Shown: positions 53,864 to 62,515 of the stretch, piece after piece | Position numbering within the stretch: position 1 is the first letter of the stretch | How the letters are laid out: each line of letters begins with the position of its first letter | The notes under the pieces: generated by a model | The model's input: the letters and a program-made list of their open reading frames with translations, nothing else | What the model was told of the DNA's origin: nothing | Databases searched by the model: none | Position numbers and translations under genes: made by a program | From: an uncultured Desulfuromonadales bacterium | Lineage (GTDB): Bacteria > Desulfobacterota > Desulfuromonadia > Desulfuromonadales > Geopsychrobacteraceae | Direction of reading: 5' to 3' | Length of the DNA stretch: 64,000 bases | Assembly (NCBI GenBank): GCA_947259685.1 | Contig: CAMYNC010000005.1 | Coordinates: 34,490 to 98,489 of the forward strand

Positions 53864-55615
53864 ATGCAGAAAGTTCTCCTCTCCGGCAATGAAGCCATCG
53901 CCCGAGGTGCGTATGAGGCTGGCGTGCTGGTTGCTTCAGCCTATCCGGGCACACCGAGCACCGAAATCCTGGAAAATACCACGCAATATCGCGAGATCGA
54001 TTCCTCCTGGGCCCCGAATGAAAAGGTGGCCCTCGAAGTCGGTATTGGAGCCTGCTTCGGTGGTGCCCGCTCCTTGGTGACCATGAAACACGTTGGTGTC
54101 AACGTTGCAGCCGATCCACTGTTCACCCTCTCGTATACCGGCGTCCGCGGTGGTCTGGTGCTGGTGGTGGCTGACGATCCCGAGCTGCATTCTTCACAAA
54201 ACGAACAGGATAGCCGCAATTACGCCAAGTTCTCCAAAGTGCCGATGTTTGAGCCGGCCGACAGTCAGGAAGCACTGGAATTCACCAAGCTCGGTTTCGC
54301 CGCCAGTGAACAGTTCGATACGCCGATTTTCTTGCGCAGCACGACCCGGATCTCCCATTCGAAGTCGATTGTTGCCCTCGGTCAACGACCAAGCGATATT
54401 CCTCAACCCAGCCTGGAGCGCAATTCGGCCAAGCTGGTGATGCTGCCTGGCAATGCCCGCAAGCGCCACTACGCTGTCGAAGCTCGTCTGCAGGAAATGG
54501 CCGACTGGTCCTGCCAGCAAGGGTTTAATCGCGTTGAGAAGGGGGCTGGCAAGGTTGGGGTGATTACCGCCGGCGTGGCTTACCAGTATGTCAAAGAGGT
54601 GATGCCGGAGGCTGATGTGCTGAAGATCGGCCTGGTGCATCCGCTGCCGAAACAGCTGATCCGAGAGTTTGCCGCCAGCTACCAAACCCTTTATGTGGTT
54701 GAAGAGCTCGACCCCTTTATCGAAGAGCAGGTTCGGGCCATGGGGATCAATGTCATCGGCAAAGACATGCTGCCGATCTGCGGTGAATTGACGCCGGGTC
54801 GGATCCAACAGGCGCTTTTCGATAAAACCTCACCGAGTGAAGATAATTCCTCCGAGCTGCCGCCGCGCCCGCCCAATATGTGTCCCGGTTGTCCGCATCG
54901 GGGCGTCTTCATGGAGCTGAACCGCGCCAAGGCCTTTGTCACCGGCGATATCGGTTGCTACACCCTCGGCTTTATGCCGCCGCTTTCAGCGATGGATACC
55001 TGTGTCTGCATGGGCGCCAGTATCGGCAACGCCACCGGCATCAGCAAGGTCCTCTCTGTCGAGGAGCAGCGCAAGGTGGTTGCGGTGATCGGCGATTCGA
55101 CCTTTTTGCATACCGGCATCAATGGCTTAATGGACATGGTCTACAACAAGTCGGCCGCAACGGTGATTATCCTTGATAACCGGATCACCGCAATGACCGG
55201 TCGCCAGGAGAATCCGACTTCCGGCTATCAGCTCAATGAGCAGGAAACCTACCGGGTCGATATGGAACAGCTATGCCGTTCCGTCGGGGTCGAGCATGTC
55301 AAGGTACTAGATCCCTACAACATCAAGCTGACCCGGCAGACCATCCGGGAGGAAATGGCCCGTCCCGAAACCTCGGTGATTATCACCACCCGCCCTTGTA
55401 TGCTGGTGCCACGGGATAATCTGGACAAGCGGATGCCGCTGTATGTCGAGCATGACAAGTGCACCGGCTGTAAAGCCTGTCTGCGGCTGGGTTGCCCGGC
55501 GATTGCCTGGGATGAGGAGAATAAAAAGTCGAATATCGACAAGATCATCTGTGTCGGTTGTAAGGTCTGCCAGCAGACCTGTGGATTTGATGCCTTTATT
55601 GCGTATGGTGGATGA
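53864..55615 (+). CDS. iorA: Indolepyruvate:ferredoxin oxidoreductase alpha subunit
   Basis: 583 residues. A pyrimidine-binding N-terminal domain (GNEAIARGAYEAG...AYPGTPSTEI) is followed by the TPP domain with GDIGCYTLGF and GDSTFLHTG. At the C-terminus are two ferredoxin-type Fe-S motifs (CTGCKACLRLGCP and CVGCKVCQQTCG). With IorB it decarboxylates aryl pyruvates from aromatic amino acids to aryl-acetyl-CoA, reducing ferredoxin. The ATG at 53864 follows AAGGA. The beta subunit gene overlaps its end. Confidence 0.97.
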   Translation: MQKVLLSGNEAIARGAYEAGVLVASAYPGTPSTEILENTTQYREIDSSWAPNEKVALEVGIGACFGGARSLVTMKHVGVNVAADPLFTLSYTGVRGGLVLVVADDPELHSSQNEQDSRNYAKFSKVPMFEPADSQEALEFTKLGFAASEQFDTPIFLRSTTRISHSKSIVALGQRPSDIPQPSLERNSAKLVMLPGNARKRHYAVEARLQEMADWSCQQGFNRVEKGAGKVGVITAGVAYQYVKEVMPEADVLKIGLVHPLPKQLIREFAASYQTLYVVEELDPFIEEQVRAMGINVIGKDMLPICGELTPGRIQQALFDKTSPSEDNSSELPPRPPNMCPGCPHRGVFMELNRAKAFVTGDIGCYTLGFMPPLSAMDTCVCMGASIGNATGISKVLSVEEQRKVVAVIGDSTFLHTGINGLMDMVYNKSAATVIILDNRITAMTGRQENPTSGYQLNEQETYRVDMEQLCRSVGVEHVKVLDPYNIKLTRQTIREEMARPETSVIITTRPCMLVPRDNLDKRMPLYVEHDKCTGCKACLRLGCPAIAWDEENKKSNIDKIICVGCKVCQQTCGFDAFIAYGG

Positions 55616-55617
55616 TA

Positions 55618-56190
55618 ATGAATGATGTGAAAAATATTCTGCTGGCGGGTGTCGGCGGGCAGGGGATCCTGCTCGCCAGCGAAGTTCTCTCCGAGGTAAT
55701 GATGTTGGCCGGGATGGACGTTAAAAAGAATGAAATCCATGGGATGTCGCAGCGGGGCGGCAGTGTTGTCTCGCATGTTCGCTATGGTGAAAAAGTCTAT
55801 TCCTCGATCATTCCGGAAGGGGAGGTCGACATTCTGTTTAGCTTTGAACTACTGGAAACCTGTCGCTATCTGCCACTGCTGCGCGATAATGGCCAGGTCA
55901 TTGTTAATAATTTGAAAATTGCACCGCCATCTGTTGCTCTGGGAAAACAGCAGTATCCGGAAAATCTCACTGAAGAGATTGCCAAGAAGTTTCCGGCGAC
56001 GACCGTGGTTGACGGTCTTGATTTAGCACTTGAGGCTGGAAATCCGAAAACTGTCAATACGGTTCTTCTTGGGGCATTGTCCAAGGTTCTTGACATCAAC
56101 CAGGATCTTTGGCTCCAGGCGCTGAAAAAAATGGTTCCCGAGCGACTGCTCGAGATCAATCTGAAAGCATTCGAATTGGGTCGAGCTTAA
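55618..56190 (+). CDS. iorB: Indolepyruvate:ferredoxin oxidoreductase beta subunit
   Basis: 190 residues from the ATG at 55618 (GGTGG 6 nt upstream); an ATG at 55612 overlapping the iorA stop is equally plausible. The gamma-domain fold of 2-oxoacid oxidoreductases is shown by LLAGVGGQGILLASEVL, KNEIHGMSQRGGSVVSHVR and FSFELLETCRYL. It forms the active complex with IorA. Confidence 0.95.
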   Translation: MNDVKNILLAGVGGQGILLASEVLSEVMMLAGMDVKKNEIHGMSQRGGSVVSHVRYGEKVYSSIIPEGEVDILFSFELLETCRYLPLLRDNGQVIVNNLKIAPPSVALGKQQYPENLTEEIAKKFPATTVVDGLDLALEAGNPKTVNTVLLGALSKVLDINQDLWLQALKKMVPERLLEINLKAFELGRA

Positions 56191-56306
56191 ACTCAACTGC
56201 GTAAATTGTGGAATCTTGTTTTTCACCAGAATATTGCTGGCAATTTGGTGACTTAGGGCCTTAGTGGTAATACTCTGGTTTAATCTCTTCGACAGGAGAT
56301 CTGGTG

Positions 56307-57614
56307 ATGATCTGGAATGATGATTTTGAAACTCTGCCGCGGGAAGCGATCGAGTCACTGCAGTTAAAGCGGTTGCAGCAAACCCTTGAGCGGGTCCATG
56401 CGACAGTGCCCTATTATCAGCAGTCCTTTAAAAATGCCGGCATCGAACCGGGCCAGATCAAATCGCTTAACGACCTGCAGCGCCTGCCATTCACTTTAAA
56501 GCAGGACATGCGCGACAACTACCCCTATGGTTTGTTCGCCGTGCCACTGGAACAGATTGTTCGCATCCACGCGTCCTCCGGAACCACCGGTAAACCGACG
56601 GTGGTCGGCTACACCAAGCGTGATATCGATACCTGGTCCGAGTTGATGGCCCGTTCCTTTGTTGCCGCCGGTGCCCACAAGGGCGATGTTATCCATAACG
56701 CCTACGGCTACGGGCTGTTCACCGGCGGCCTGGGCGCCCACTACGGCGCAGAACGGCTTGGCGCTTCGGTCATCCCGATGTCAGGCGGCAACACTAAGAA
56801 ACAGTTGATGATCATGCAGGATTTCGGGTCCACCGTAATCACCTGTACCCCGTCCTACAGTCTTTTTCTGGCCGAGGTGGCGACAGAGGAGGGGATAGAC
56901 ATCCGTGCTTTGAAGCTGAAAGTTGGTATTTTCGGCGCCGAACCCTGGAGCGAAACCATGCGCCAGGAGATTGAAGCGAAGCTCAACCTTAAAGCGATAG
57001 ATATCTATGGATTGTCTGAGATCCTTGGCCCCGGTGTCGCCATCGAATGCCTCGAGGCGCAAAACGGCCTGCATATCTGGGAGGATCACTTCATCCCAGA
57101 AATTATCAACCCGGAAACAGGCGAAGTGCTGCCCCCGGGCGAAAAGGGTGAACTGGTGATTACCACCATCACCAAAGAGGGGATCCCGCTGATTCGTTAC
57201 CGCACCCGCGACATCACCCGCTTAATCATGGAGCCCTGTATCTGCGGCCGTACCCATGCCCGAATCGAACGCCTCAGTGGCCGCAGCGACGATATGCTGA
57301 TCATCCGTGGCGTCAATGTTTTCCCGAGTCAGATCGAATCGGTGTTGTTCAACATCGAAGGGGTCGAGCCACACTATCAACTGATCGTCGATCGTGATGG
57401 CAACCTCGATACCCTGGAGGTTCAAGTAGAAGTCAACGAACAGACCTTTTCCGATGAAATCAAAGTGCTGCAGGGGCTTTCCAGTAAGATTCAAAAAGAG
57501 ATCAAGGACCTGCTTGGAGTCACCTGCAAAGTTCGCCTCGTTGAGCCGAAGAGCATTGCCCGCAGCGAAGGCAAAGCGAAGCGCGTGATCGACAACCGAC
57601 CGAAAAATTCCTGA
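56307..57614 (+). CDS. paaK: Phenylacetate-CoA ligase (copy 1)
   Basis: 435 residues from the ATG at 56307 (AGGAG 8 nt upstream; a GTG one codon earlier is possible). Adenylate-forming enzyme with the P-loop [14 protein letters not shown] (about residue 92), [10 protein letters not shown], and the C-terminal hinge region [20 protein letters not shown]. It converts phenylacetate or related aryl acids to CoA thioesters with ATP, or runs in reverse to make ATP from the aryl-acetyl-CoA produced by IorAB. Confidence 0.94.
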   Translation: MIWNDDFETLPREAIESLQLKRLQQTLERVHATVPYYQQSFKNAGIEPGQIKSLNDLQRLPFTLKQDMRDNYPYGLFAVPLEQIVRIHASSGTTGKPTVVGYTKRDIDTWSELMARSFVAAGAHKGDVIHNAYGYGLFTGGLGAHYGAERLGASVIPMSGGNTKKQLMIMQDFGSTVITCTPSYSLFLAEVATEEGIDIRALKLKVGIFGAEPWSETMRQEIEAKLNLKAIDIYGLSEILGPGVAIECLEAQNGLHIWEDHFIPEIINPETGEVLPPGEKGELVITTITKEGIPLIRYRTRDITRLIMEPCICGRTHARIERLSGRSDDMLIIRGVNVFPSQIESVLFNIEGVEPHYQLIVDRDGNLDTLEVQVEVNEQTFSDEIKVLQGLSSKIQKEIKDLLGVTCKVRLVEPKSIARSEGKAKRVIDNRPKNS

Positions 57615-57632
57615 GAGAAAAGGGGACTGACA

Positions 57633-58064
57633 GTGAAAGTTGAACAGATTTCGATTTTTATTGAGAACAAATCGGGCCGGCTGGCTGAAGTTTCCGGCAT
57701 TCTCGGCAAAGCCGGGGTCAATATCCGCGCCCTGTCGCTGGCCGACACCTCCGATTTCGGCATCCTGCGGCTGATCGTTAACGACGCGGAAAAGGCCCTG
57801 CAGGTGCTGCGCGAACAACATTTTACCGTCAGTAAGACCGAGGTTATCGGTGTCGAGGTTCCCGATTCTCCTGGCGGCCTGTCTTCGATCCTGCAGATCC
57901 TCGACCAGAACAATGTCAATGTTGAATATATGTACGCATTTGCCGACCGCTGCGGTGACAACGCAGTGATCATCTTCCGTTTTGATGATACCGATGAGGC
58001 GATTCAGGCCCTCACCAAAAGCGGCGTTAAAATCCTTGAAGGTGAGCAGATCACAACCCTCTAA
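57633..58064 (+). CDS. Tandem ACT-domain protein
   Basis: 143 residues with two ACT domains: [20 protein letters not shown] and [19 protein letters not shown]. The start is GTG at 57633 behind AGGGGAC. ACT domains bind amino acids. The position between two paaK genes suggests that it senses aromatic amino acids or their products and regulates this pathway; this is inference. No catalytic domain is attached. Confidence 0.88.
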   Translation: MKVEQISIFIENKSGRLAEVSGILGKAGVNIRALSLADTSDFGILRLIVNDAEKALQVLREQHFTVSKTEVIGVEVPDSPGGLSSILQILDQNNVNVEYMYAFADRCGDNAVIIFRFDDTDEAIQALTKSGVKILEGEQITTL

Positions 58065-58087
58065 GCTCAATAGGGACGGAGAATTGA

Positions 58088-59431
58088 ATGTCTATTGTTA
58101 ATGTAATAGATGAGTCTGTGAGAGCCGCCGGAAGAATCTGGAACGCTGAGGCTGAATGTCTGCCACGGGAAGATTTGCGCCATCATCAACTTGAACGGTT
58201 AAAGCAGACGCTGACCAGGGTCGCCGACAAGGTCCCCTGCTATCAGGCCAAATTCAAAGAGATCGGTTTTCAGCCAGAGGGTTTCAATACGCTTGACGAT
58301 CTCAGCAAGCTGCCATTTACCAGTAAGGAAGATCTGCGTCTGAACTACCCCTACGGCATGTTCGCTGTCCCCATGCGCGATGTGGTGCGCATCCATTCCT
58401 CATCCGGCACCACTGGCAAACCCACAGTGGTCGGTTATACCAAAGATGACATTCGTATTTGGACGGAGCTGGTCGCTCGCTTTATGACCGCTGCCGGGGT
58501 GACCGACGAGGATATTGTTCATATTGCCTTTGGCTACGGTTTGTTTACTGGCGCATTTGGGCTGCATTACGGTTCCGAAGCCATCGGCGCCTCGGTGATT
58601 CCGATCTCCGGCGGCAATACCGACAAACAGCTGATGATCATGCAGGATTACCGTTCCTCGGCGCTGGTTTGCACTCCTTCCTACGGCCTGACTCTGGCCG
58701 ATCGGATGGAGAAGCAGGGGATAGAACCAAGCTCCCTGGCACTCCGGGTCGGGTTGTTCGGTGCTGAACCCTGGAGCGAGCAGATGCGCCGCGAACTGGA
58801 AACCCGGCTCGGTGTTATCGCCACCGACAACTATGGTCTTTCCGAGATAATGGGGCCGGGTGTGGCAGGTGAGTGTCTTTGTCGCCAGGGGATGCATATT
58901 GCCGAAGATCATTTTATTGCTGAGATAATCGATCCAGATACCGGTGAAGTGCTCCCGGAAGGTTCCATCGGCGAACTGGTGCTGACCAGTCTGACCAAGC
59001 AGGCCTTCCCGATGATCCGTTATCGCACCCGCGACATCACCCGGCTGCATTACGATGCTTGCGATTGCGGCCGCACCCTGGCTAGGATGGAAAAAACCCG
59101 CGGCCGTAACGATGATATGTTGATCATCAAAGGGGTGAATGTCTTCCCAACCCAGATCGAAGAGGTGCTGTTCCAGATCGAAGGTTGTGAGCCGCATTAC
59201 CTGTTAATTATCGACCGGGTCAACAACAGCGACACCCTTGAGATTCAGGTTGAAGTTAACGAAAAGATCTTCTTTGACGAGATGAAGCAGCAACGCGCCT
59301 TCGTCACCGAAGCCGAGAAAAAGCTTGCCTCTGTGCTGGGTGTAAGCGCGAAAGTCAAACTGGTTGAACCGGCCAGGATCAAGCGCCATGAAGGCAAAGC
59401 CAACCGGGTGATAGACCGGCGTAAGATGTAG
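58088..59431 (+). CDS. paaK: Phenylacetate-CoA ligase (copy 2)
   Basis: 447 residues. It is a close paralogue of the gene two positions upstream, with [39 protein letters not shown] and GRNDDMLIIKGVNVFPTQIE. The N-terminal 20 residues are longer than in copy 1. The two ligases may prefer different aryl acids (phenylacetate, 4-hydroxyphenylacetate, indoleacetate). The gene is followed directly by a promoter for tRNA-Pro. Confidence 0.94.
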   Translation: MSIVNVIDESVRAAGRIWNAEAECLPREDLRHHQLERLKQTLTRVADKVPCYQAKFKEIGFQPEGFNTLDDLSKLPFTSKEDLRLNYPYGMFAVPMRDVVRIHSSSGTTGKPTVVGYTKDDIRIWTELVARFMTAAGVTDEDIVHIAFGYGLFTGAFGLHYGSEAIGASVIPISGGNTDKQLMIMQDYRSSALVCTPSYGLTLADRMEKQGIEPSSLALRVGLFGAEPWSEQMRRELETRLGVIATDNYGLSEIMGPGVAGECLCRQGMHIAEDHFIAEIIDPDTGEVLPEGSIGELVLTSLTKQAFPMIRYRTRDITRLHYDACDCGRTLARMEKTRGRNDDMLIIKGVNVFPTQIEEVLFQIEGCEPHYLLIIDRVNNSDTLEIQVEVNEKIFFDEMKQQRAFVTEAEKKLASVLGVSAKVKLVEPARIKRHEGKANRVIDRRKM

Positions 59432-59451
59432 TCTTAGCCAGGGATTTATTC

Positions 59452-59480
59452 TTGACAACCAGCGGTGAATCCAACATAAT
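59452..59480 (+). promoter_or_regulatory. Sigma-70 promoter for tRNA-Pro
   Basis: TTGACA (59452-59457), a 17-nt spacer and CATAAT (59475-59480), about 20 nt before the tRNA 5' end. Confidence 0.75.
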
Positions 59481-59500
59481 CCGCCACGCATTGAGGTTGA

Positions 59501-59577
59501 CGGGATGTGGCGCAGTCTGGTAGCGCACTTGACTGGGGGTCAAGGGGCCGGAGGTTCAAATCCTCTCATCCCGACCA
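59501..59577 (+). tRNA. tRNA-Pro(GGG)
   Basis: A 77-nt cloverleaf. Acceptor CGGGATG/CATCCCG, D arm GCGC...GCGC, anticodon stem CTTGA/TCAAG with loop CTGGGGG (anticodon GGG at 59535-59537), T arm GGAGG/CCTCT with TTCAAAT. CCA is encoded. A run of accessory genes begins just downstream. Confidence 0.96.
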
Positions 59578-59587
59578 TTACAATGCG

Positions 59588-59622
59588 AAAGCCGATTCCT
59601 TTATGAGGAGTCGGCTTTTTTT
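59588..59622 (+). terminator. Terminator of tRNA-Pro
   Basis: AAAGCCGATTCCT and AGGAGTCGGCTTT form about 13 bp (one G-U) with a 5-nt loop, followed by TTTTTTT. Confidence 0.92.
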
Positions 59623-59699
59623 GCTTTTCCCGCCTGGGTTTCGTCTCACAACCTGACCCCAATAAACAGTGCAGAAGCCTCTTGAAAAAGGCTCTTATG

Positions 59700-60566
59700 T
59701 CAACAAAGTTCAATCCGTTTGACGATGTCCATGAAAAATTCTTTTGACCAGACGTCAAGTGCCTCGGGCTGCTCGACAAATGGCAGGACTTCTTTTTTGG
59801 CCTGATCAATATCAACATCCACGATGCACTGTTCAATAAAGCCCACAAAGTCCACCTGAGAAAGTTTTTTTTCCAGAGAATAATGCCCGCTTTGACGCAT
59901 TCGTTCTTCCAGGTGCGCCAAATGCAATTGAGGATGGTGAGTGCAATACCAGACCAAGTCATACCAATCGCGCCCTTTCACCAGGTTTTTCCAGCGCCGA
60001 CAGAGCAGGGCGTGCATTTTCCCGGCAAACAGATCTGGTAATGTGTAGGACCTGACGCTGAAGGGGATCGGCTGCAAGAGATATTTACTTTCCGTTTCAA
60101 ACCCTCCGGGCGGATCGGTGTCGACTTCCACCTTGATACGGATGATCAGACCAGAAGGTATCTGTCGCACAACATCCTCGTGTGCCTGAATAACCAAGAG
60201 TTGATTGACCGTGTCGGCCTTGAGAAATGCAGATTGCACAGCCGTTTCAATAACCTTATTTCTCTCTTCGACCCTGACATCAAAACCGAATGCCGCCAGT
60301 TCTTTCTCAAGTGCCTGGCTATATGTCTTCAAATCGAAATTCGGGCCGGGTTCGAGGAGGGAAAAATCCAGATCCTCGGAGAAGCGATCCAACCCGTAGA
60401 GAATGCGCAGGGCCGTGTCACCGTAAAATGCTGCCCGTTCAAAAAACTTGCTGCGCCAAAGTCCCAGCAAGGCGATCTCCTGCATGATCTCCCGCAGGGC
60501 CTGAACCGTATCTTCAGCGCGATGGCAGTCGTACTTTGCTAACATTTTTTCGATGGCGGCATTCAT
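59700..60566 (-). CDS. abiEii: AbiEii-type nucleotidyltransferase toxin
   Basis: 288 residues from the ATG at 60566 (MNAAIEKMLAKYD), which overlaps the AbiEi stop; longer upstream starts would only read into abiEi. DUF1814 NTase core: FYGDTALRILYGLDRFSEDLDFSL split as GDTALRILY and RFSEDLDFSL. AbiEii toxins transfer nucleotides to tRNA acceptor ends and act in type IV toxin-antitoxin and phage abortive infection. The usual GG-T-A motif reads GD-T-A here. The C-terminal region includes LPDLFAGKMHALLCRRWKN, typical of the family. Confidence 0.92.
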   Translation of the reverse strand: MNAAIEKMLAKYDCHRAEDTVQALREIMQEIALLGLWRSKFFERAAFYGDTALRILYGLDRFSEDLDFSLLEPGPNFDLKTYSQALEKELAAFGFDVRVEERNKVIETAVQSAFLKADTVNQLLVIQAHEDVVRQIPSGLIIRIKVEVDTDPPGGFETESKYLLQPIPFSVRSYTLPDLFAGKMHALLCRRWKNLVKGRDWYDLVWYCTHHPQLHLAHLEERMRQSGHYSLEKKLSQVDFVGFIEQCIVDVDIDQAKKEVLPFVEQPEALDVWSKEFFMDIVKRIELC

Positions 60567-61222
60567 AATGGAAATCCCTGTTTTTTCGCCTTTCGAATCA
60601 GCTTCGCGAGAATTTGAATCCTCTGGGAGCGGTATCCTCGGGCCAGACAATCCAACAGGTTTGGATCCATGTTCCGCAAATCGTTCTGGTCGATTCGCAG
60701 GGATGAAACTAGGTACTCCAGGCACTCTTTCTGGGTTCGCAGGGACAATCCACGGTCATGCCGCAATTTGTCTGCCAGGGCTTTTTCCGGCCGAGCAATT
60801 AGAAAAGCCCGGCCGTCATCCAGTTCGATACGATCAACACCGATCGAGAAACCATTCGCAGGCACATTGAGATAGGTAAACAGTCCGACGGGTGTGCTGA
60901 AACTCTTCGCCCTTTTGGGGGCTACGGAAGTGACTGTTTCCACGCGTTCCGGGATCAGCCCATAATAATGCAGGGCATATTCTAGAGAAACACAAGAAGG
61001 TCCGTAAATCAGATTGGCAAGAATCGCCCGGGAAAAGGGCTTGTTGCGGTAGTCATCGCCGTAGACATAAAGCCCTTTTTTGACACGGACGATAATTCCT
61101 TTGGCCAGCAGATCGGATATCTTGGCCCTTGGACGGGCATAATCGTCCAGTGCCCCAACGAGAGCCTGGTAGTCAAATTCGGCCTGCGGAATAATTTTGC
61201 GAAGCTTTGTGAAAAAATCCAC
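60563..61222 (-). CDS. abiEi: AbiEi-type antitoxin
   Basis: 219 residues if started at the GTG at 61222 (AAAGG upstream); a TTG at 61258 gives 12 more residues. N-terminal winged helix (FDYQALVGALDDYARPRAK ... GLYVYGDDYR) and the core AbiEi motif (PSCVSLEYALHYYGLIPE; IARPEKALADKL). It represses its own operon and opposes AbiEii. The stop overlaps the abiEii start (4 nt). Confidence 0.9.
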   Translation of the reverse strand: MDFFTKLRKIIPQAEFDYQALVGALDDYARPRAKISDLLAKGIIVRVKKGLYVYGDDYRNKPFSRAILANLIYGPSCVSLEYALHYYGLIPERVETVTSVAPKRAKSFSTPVGLFTYLNVPANGFSIGVDRIELDDGRAFLIARPEKALADKLRHDRGLSLRTQKECLEYLVSSLRIDQNDLRNMDPNLLDCLARGYRSQRIQILAKLIRKAKKQGFPL

Positions 61223-61413
61223 AAAGAGAACCTTTCGACACAGTAAGTCAATAAACAATAGCCATACTATGTTGAATTGTACATTTTTTTAAGGAGATAA
61301 CAATCTCTTCTTTCGCCCAATTTTTCTGGAGCATTTTGCAACGTGGTATTTACAATATTTGAGACTAGTAGGGGCCGGAGATAGAGAATTGCGATTTTTA
61401 AAAAACGTCCTAA

Positions 61414-61803
61414 CTAATTTTCTCTCGACCATCGATGAATAAAAACAGCGACCTCAGCCTTGTCGATTTTGCTTTGGGCAACGGCCAAGACCAAATCTGC
61501 AAAGTCGTCTTCGGGAGCGATAAAATCGTAACCATTCAGGAACAGAAAGACCAGAGATGCCGCTGCCCCTGTTCGTTTATTCCCATCCAAAAAAGGATGG
61601 TTTTTAACTAAATGGAACAGATAGGCCGCCGCCATTTCAAAGATATCGGTATGGAGAAATTCTCCTCCATAAGTGGCTGATGGCATTCCGGCGGCACCCT
61701 TGAGCAGATCAATATCACGGATACCCGGATCACCTCCGTAGCGGCTCACCAGGTCCTGATGGATTGCCAGAATTTCCGCTAAGGAAAGAAAGTTTGGCTC
61801 CAC
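61414..61803 (-). CDS. doc: Doc-type death-on-curing (Fic family) toxin
   Basis: 129 residues. The Fic-fold motif HPFLDGNKRTGAAA (H-x-F-x-D-G-N-K-R) is intact, and the N-terminal LSLAEILAIHQDLVSRYGG matches Doc family proteins. Doc toxins phosphorylate EF-Tu and stop translation. It begins 3 nt after its AbrB-type antitoxin partner. Confidence 0.93.
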   Translation of the reverse strand: MEPNFLSLAEILAIHQDLVSRYGGDPGIRDIDLLKGAAGMPSATYGGEFLHTDIFEMAAAYLFHLVKNHPFLDGNKRTGAAASLVFLFLNGYDFIAPEDDFADLVLAVAQSKIDKAEVAVFIHRWSREN

Positions 61804-61806
61804 CAG

Positions 61807-62034
61807 TTACTCCGCTAATTTCTTCAGTGCCTTCGGATAACGAGCATTGACCTTGCTAAGCGCGGCCTTGAAGGATTCTTGGCGACCGGTATCCCTGACA
61901 GGAGAAAGGATGAGGACCTGGCCATCGGTTGTTACATCAAAGGGTGTATCAGCGTTCGCTCCGAGGAGTTCCAAAACAGGCTTTTCAATCACCAACGCCA
62001 GACTGTTTCCATGTTTGGTCAGAGTCTTAATCAT
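61807..62034 (-). CDS. AbrB/MazE-type antitoxin
   Basis: 75 residues from the ATG at 62034 (AAGGTG upstream). The swapped-hairpin AbrB fold is seen in IKTLTKHGNSLALVIEKPVLELLG and VTTDGQVLILSPV. It is the probable antitoxin to the downstream Doc toxin. An inverted repeat 30-54 nt upstream is a likely autorepressor site. Confidence 0.9.
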   Translation of the reverse strand: MIKTLTKHGNSLALVIEKPVLELLGANADTPFDVTTDGQVLILSPVRDTGRQESFKAALSKVNARYPKALKKLAE

Positions 62035-62063
62035 ATAGGTAGCACCTTTCTTTTCGTTACCAC

Positions 62064-62088
62064 ACTGTTTATACAATGTTAAAACAGT
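62064..62088. promoter_or_regulatory. Inverted repeat operator of AbrB-Doc pair
   Basis: ACTGTTT (62064-62070) and AAACAGT (62082-62088) are inverted arms separated by 11 nt. A TATAAA -10 on the minus strand (62073-62068) overlaps the left arm, so binding would block the promoter. Confidence 0.55.
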
Positions 62089-62165
62089 AGGGTTGATTCG
62101 TCAAGATGGGGGAAAGTGAGGTGGTAGAGAGCGCCGAGATATTCGATTCGCAGGGGACGAGCCAT
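62079..62165 (-). pseudogene. REP-associated (Y1) transposase fragment, copy 1
   Basis: The frame from the ATG at 62165 reads MARPLRIEYLGALYHLT, the conserved N-terminus of REP-associated tyrosine transposases (TnpA_REP/RayT), then diverges and stops after 28 codons. Its body is missing. The 5' leader and ATG region are shared with a second copy 1 kb away. Confidence 0.85.
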
Positions 62166-62234
62166 GGGGGTTCTCCTCGGCGAGGGGGCCGGGGACAGTT
62201 ATCGCAAAAACATGGCATTGCAAGACCTGACCCC
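62112..62234 (-). repeat. 123-bp transposase-start repeat, copy 1
   Basis: Homologous along its full length to 63157-63279. Both contain the transposase start, its Shine-Dalgarno region and the terminal sequence GGGGTCAGGTCTTG (minus strand). A bare GGGGTCAGGT also occurs at 59651-59660. Confidence 0.9.
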
Positions 62235-62500
62235 AGCAATGACCATTGGCGGCAATGAGGTTGATTTCGTTATCCGCGAGCTCGAAATAATATTCCCTGT
62301 CTTCCTGGGTCAATCGCGGAATGCCGAAATAATTCTGCCTGGTTATGCACTTCAGTCAAGTGAATGAGTCTATACGGCAGACACCGAAAGCCATTCTTAC
62401 AGGGATGGGCAGGATGTCCAGGATAAATACCCAAATTAACCACATAATTCTGTATTTCAGATTGGGTGAGTATGGAAAGGCGGTTTTGGTTCGCTTTCAT
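62235..62500 (-). pseudogene. Tn3-type transposase N-terminus (DUF4158), disrupted
   Basis: On the minus strand the frame starts at the ATG at 62500 with RLSILTQSEIQNY, then is broken by an insert. Removing 115 nt (one 9-bp duplication plus the 106-bp insert) restores a continuous frame ending FGIPRLTQEDREYYFELADN. This matches the DUF4158 N-terminal domain of Tn3-family transposases. Only about 50 residues remain before the sequence joins the REP-transposase repeat. Confidence 0.7.
62338..62443. mobile_element. 106-bp MITE-like insert in transposase remnant
   Basis: The insert is flanked by a 9-bp direct repeat ATAATTCTG (62329-62337 and 62444-62452), as left by transposition. The ends share a short inverted motif (TGGTTA / TAACCA). 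It has an internal small hairpin (CACTT-CAGTC-AAGTG at 62348-62362) and no coding capacity. Its removal with one repeat copy repairs the interrupted frame. Confidence 0.7.
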
Positions 62501-62515
62501 GGATTATCGTAATTA

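Noticed and set aside
62101..62313. 70-codon minus-strand frame across the repeat and Tn3 remnant
   Set aside because: It joins part of the transposase remnant to out-of-frame repeat sequence. The remnants in their proper frames explain the region better.
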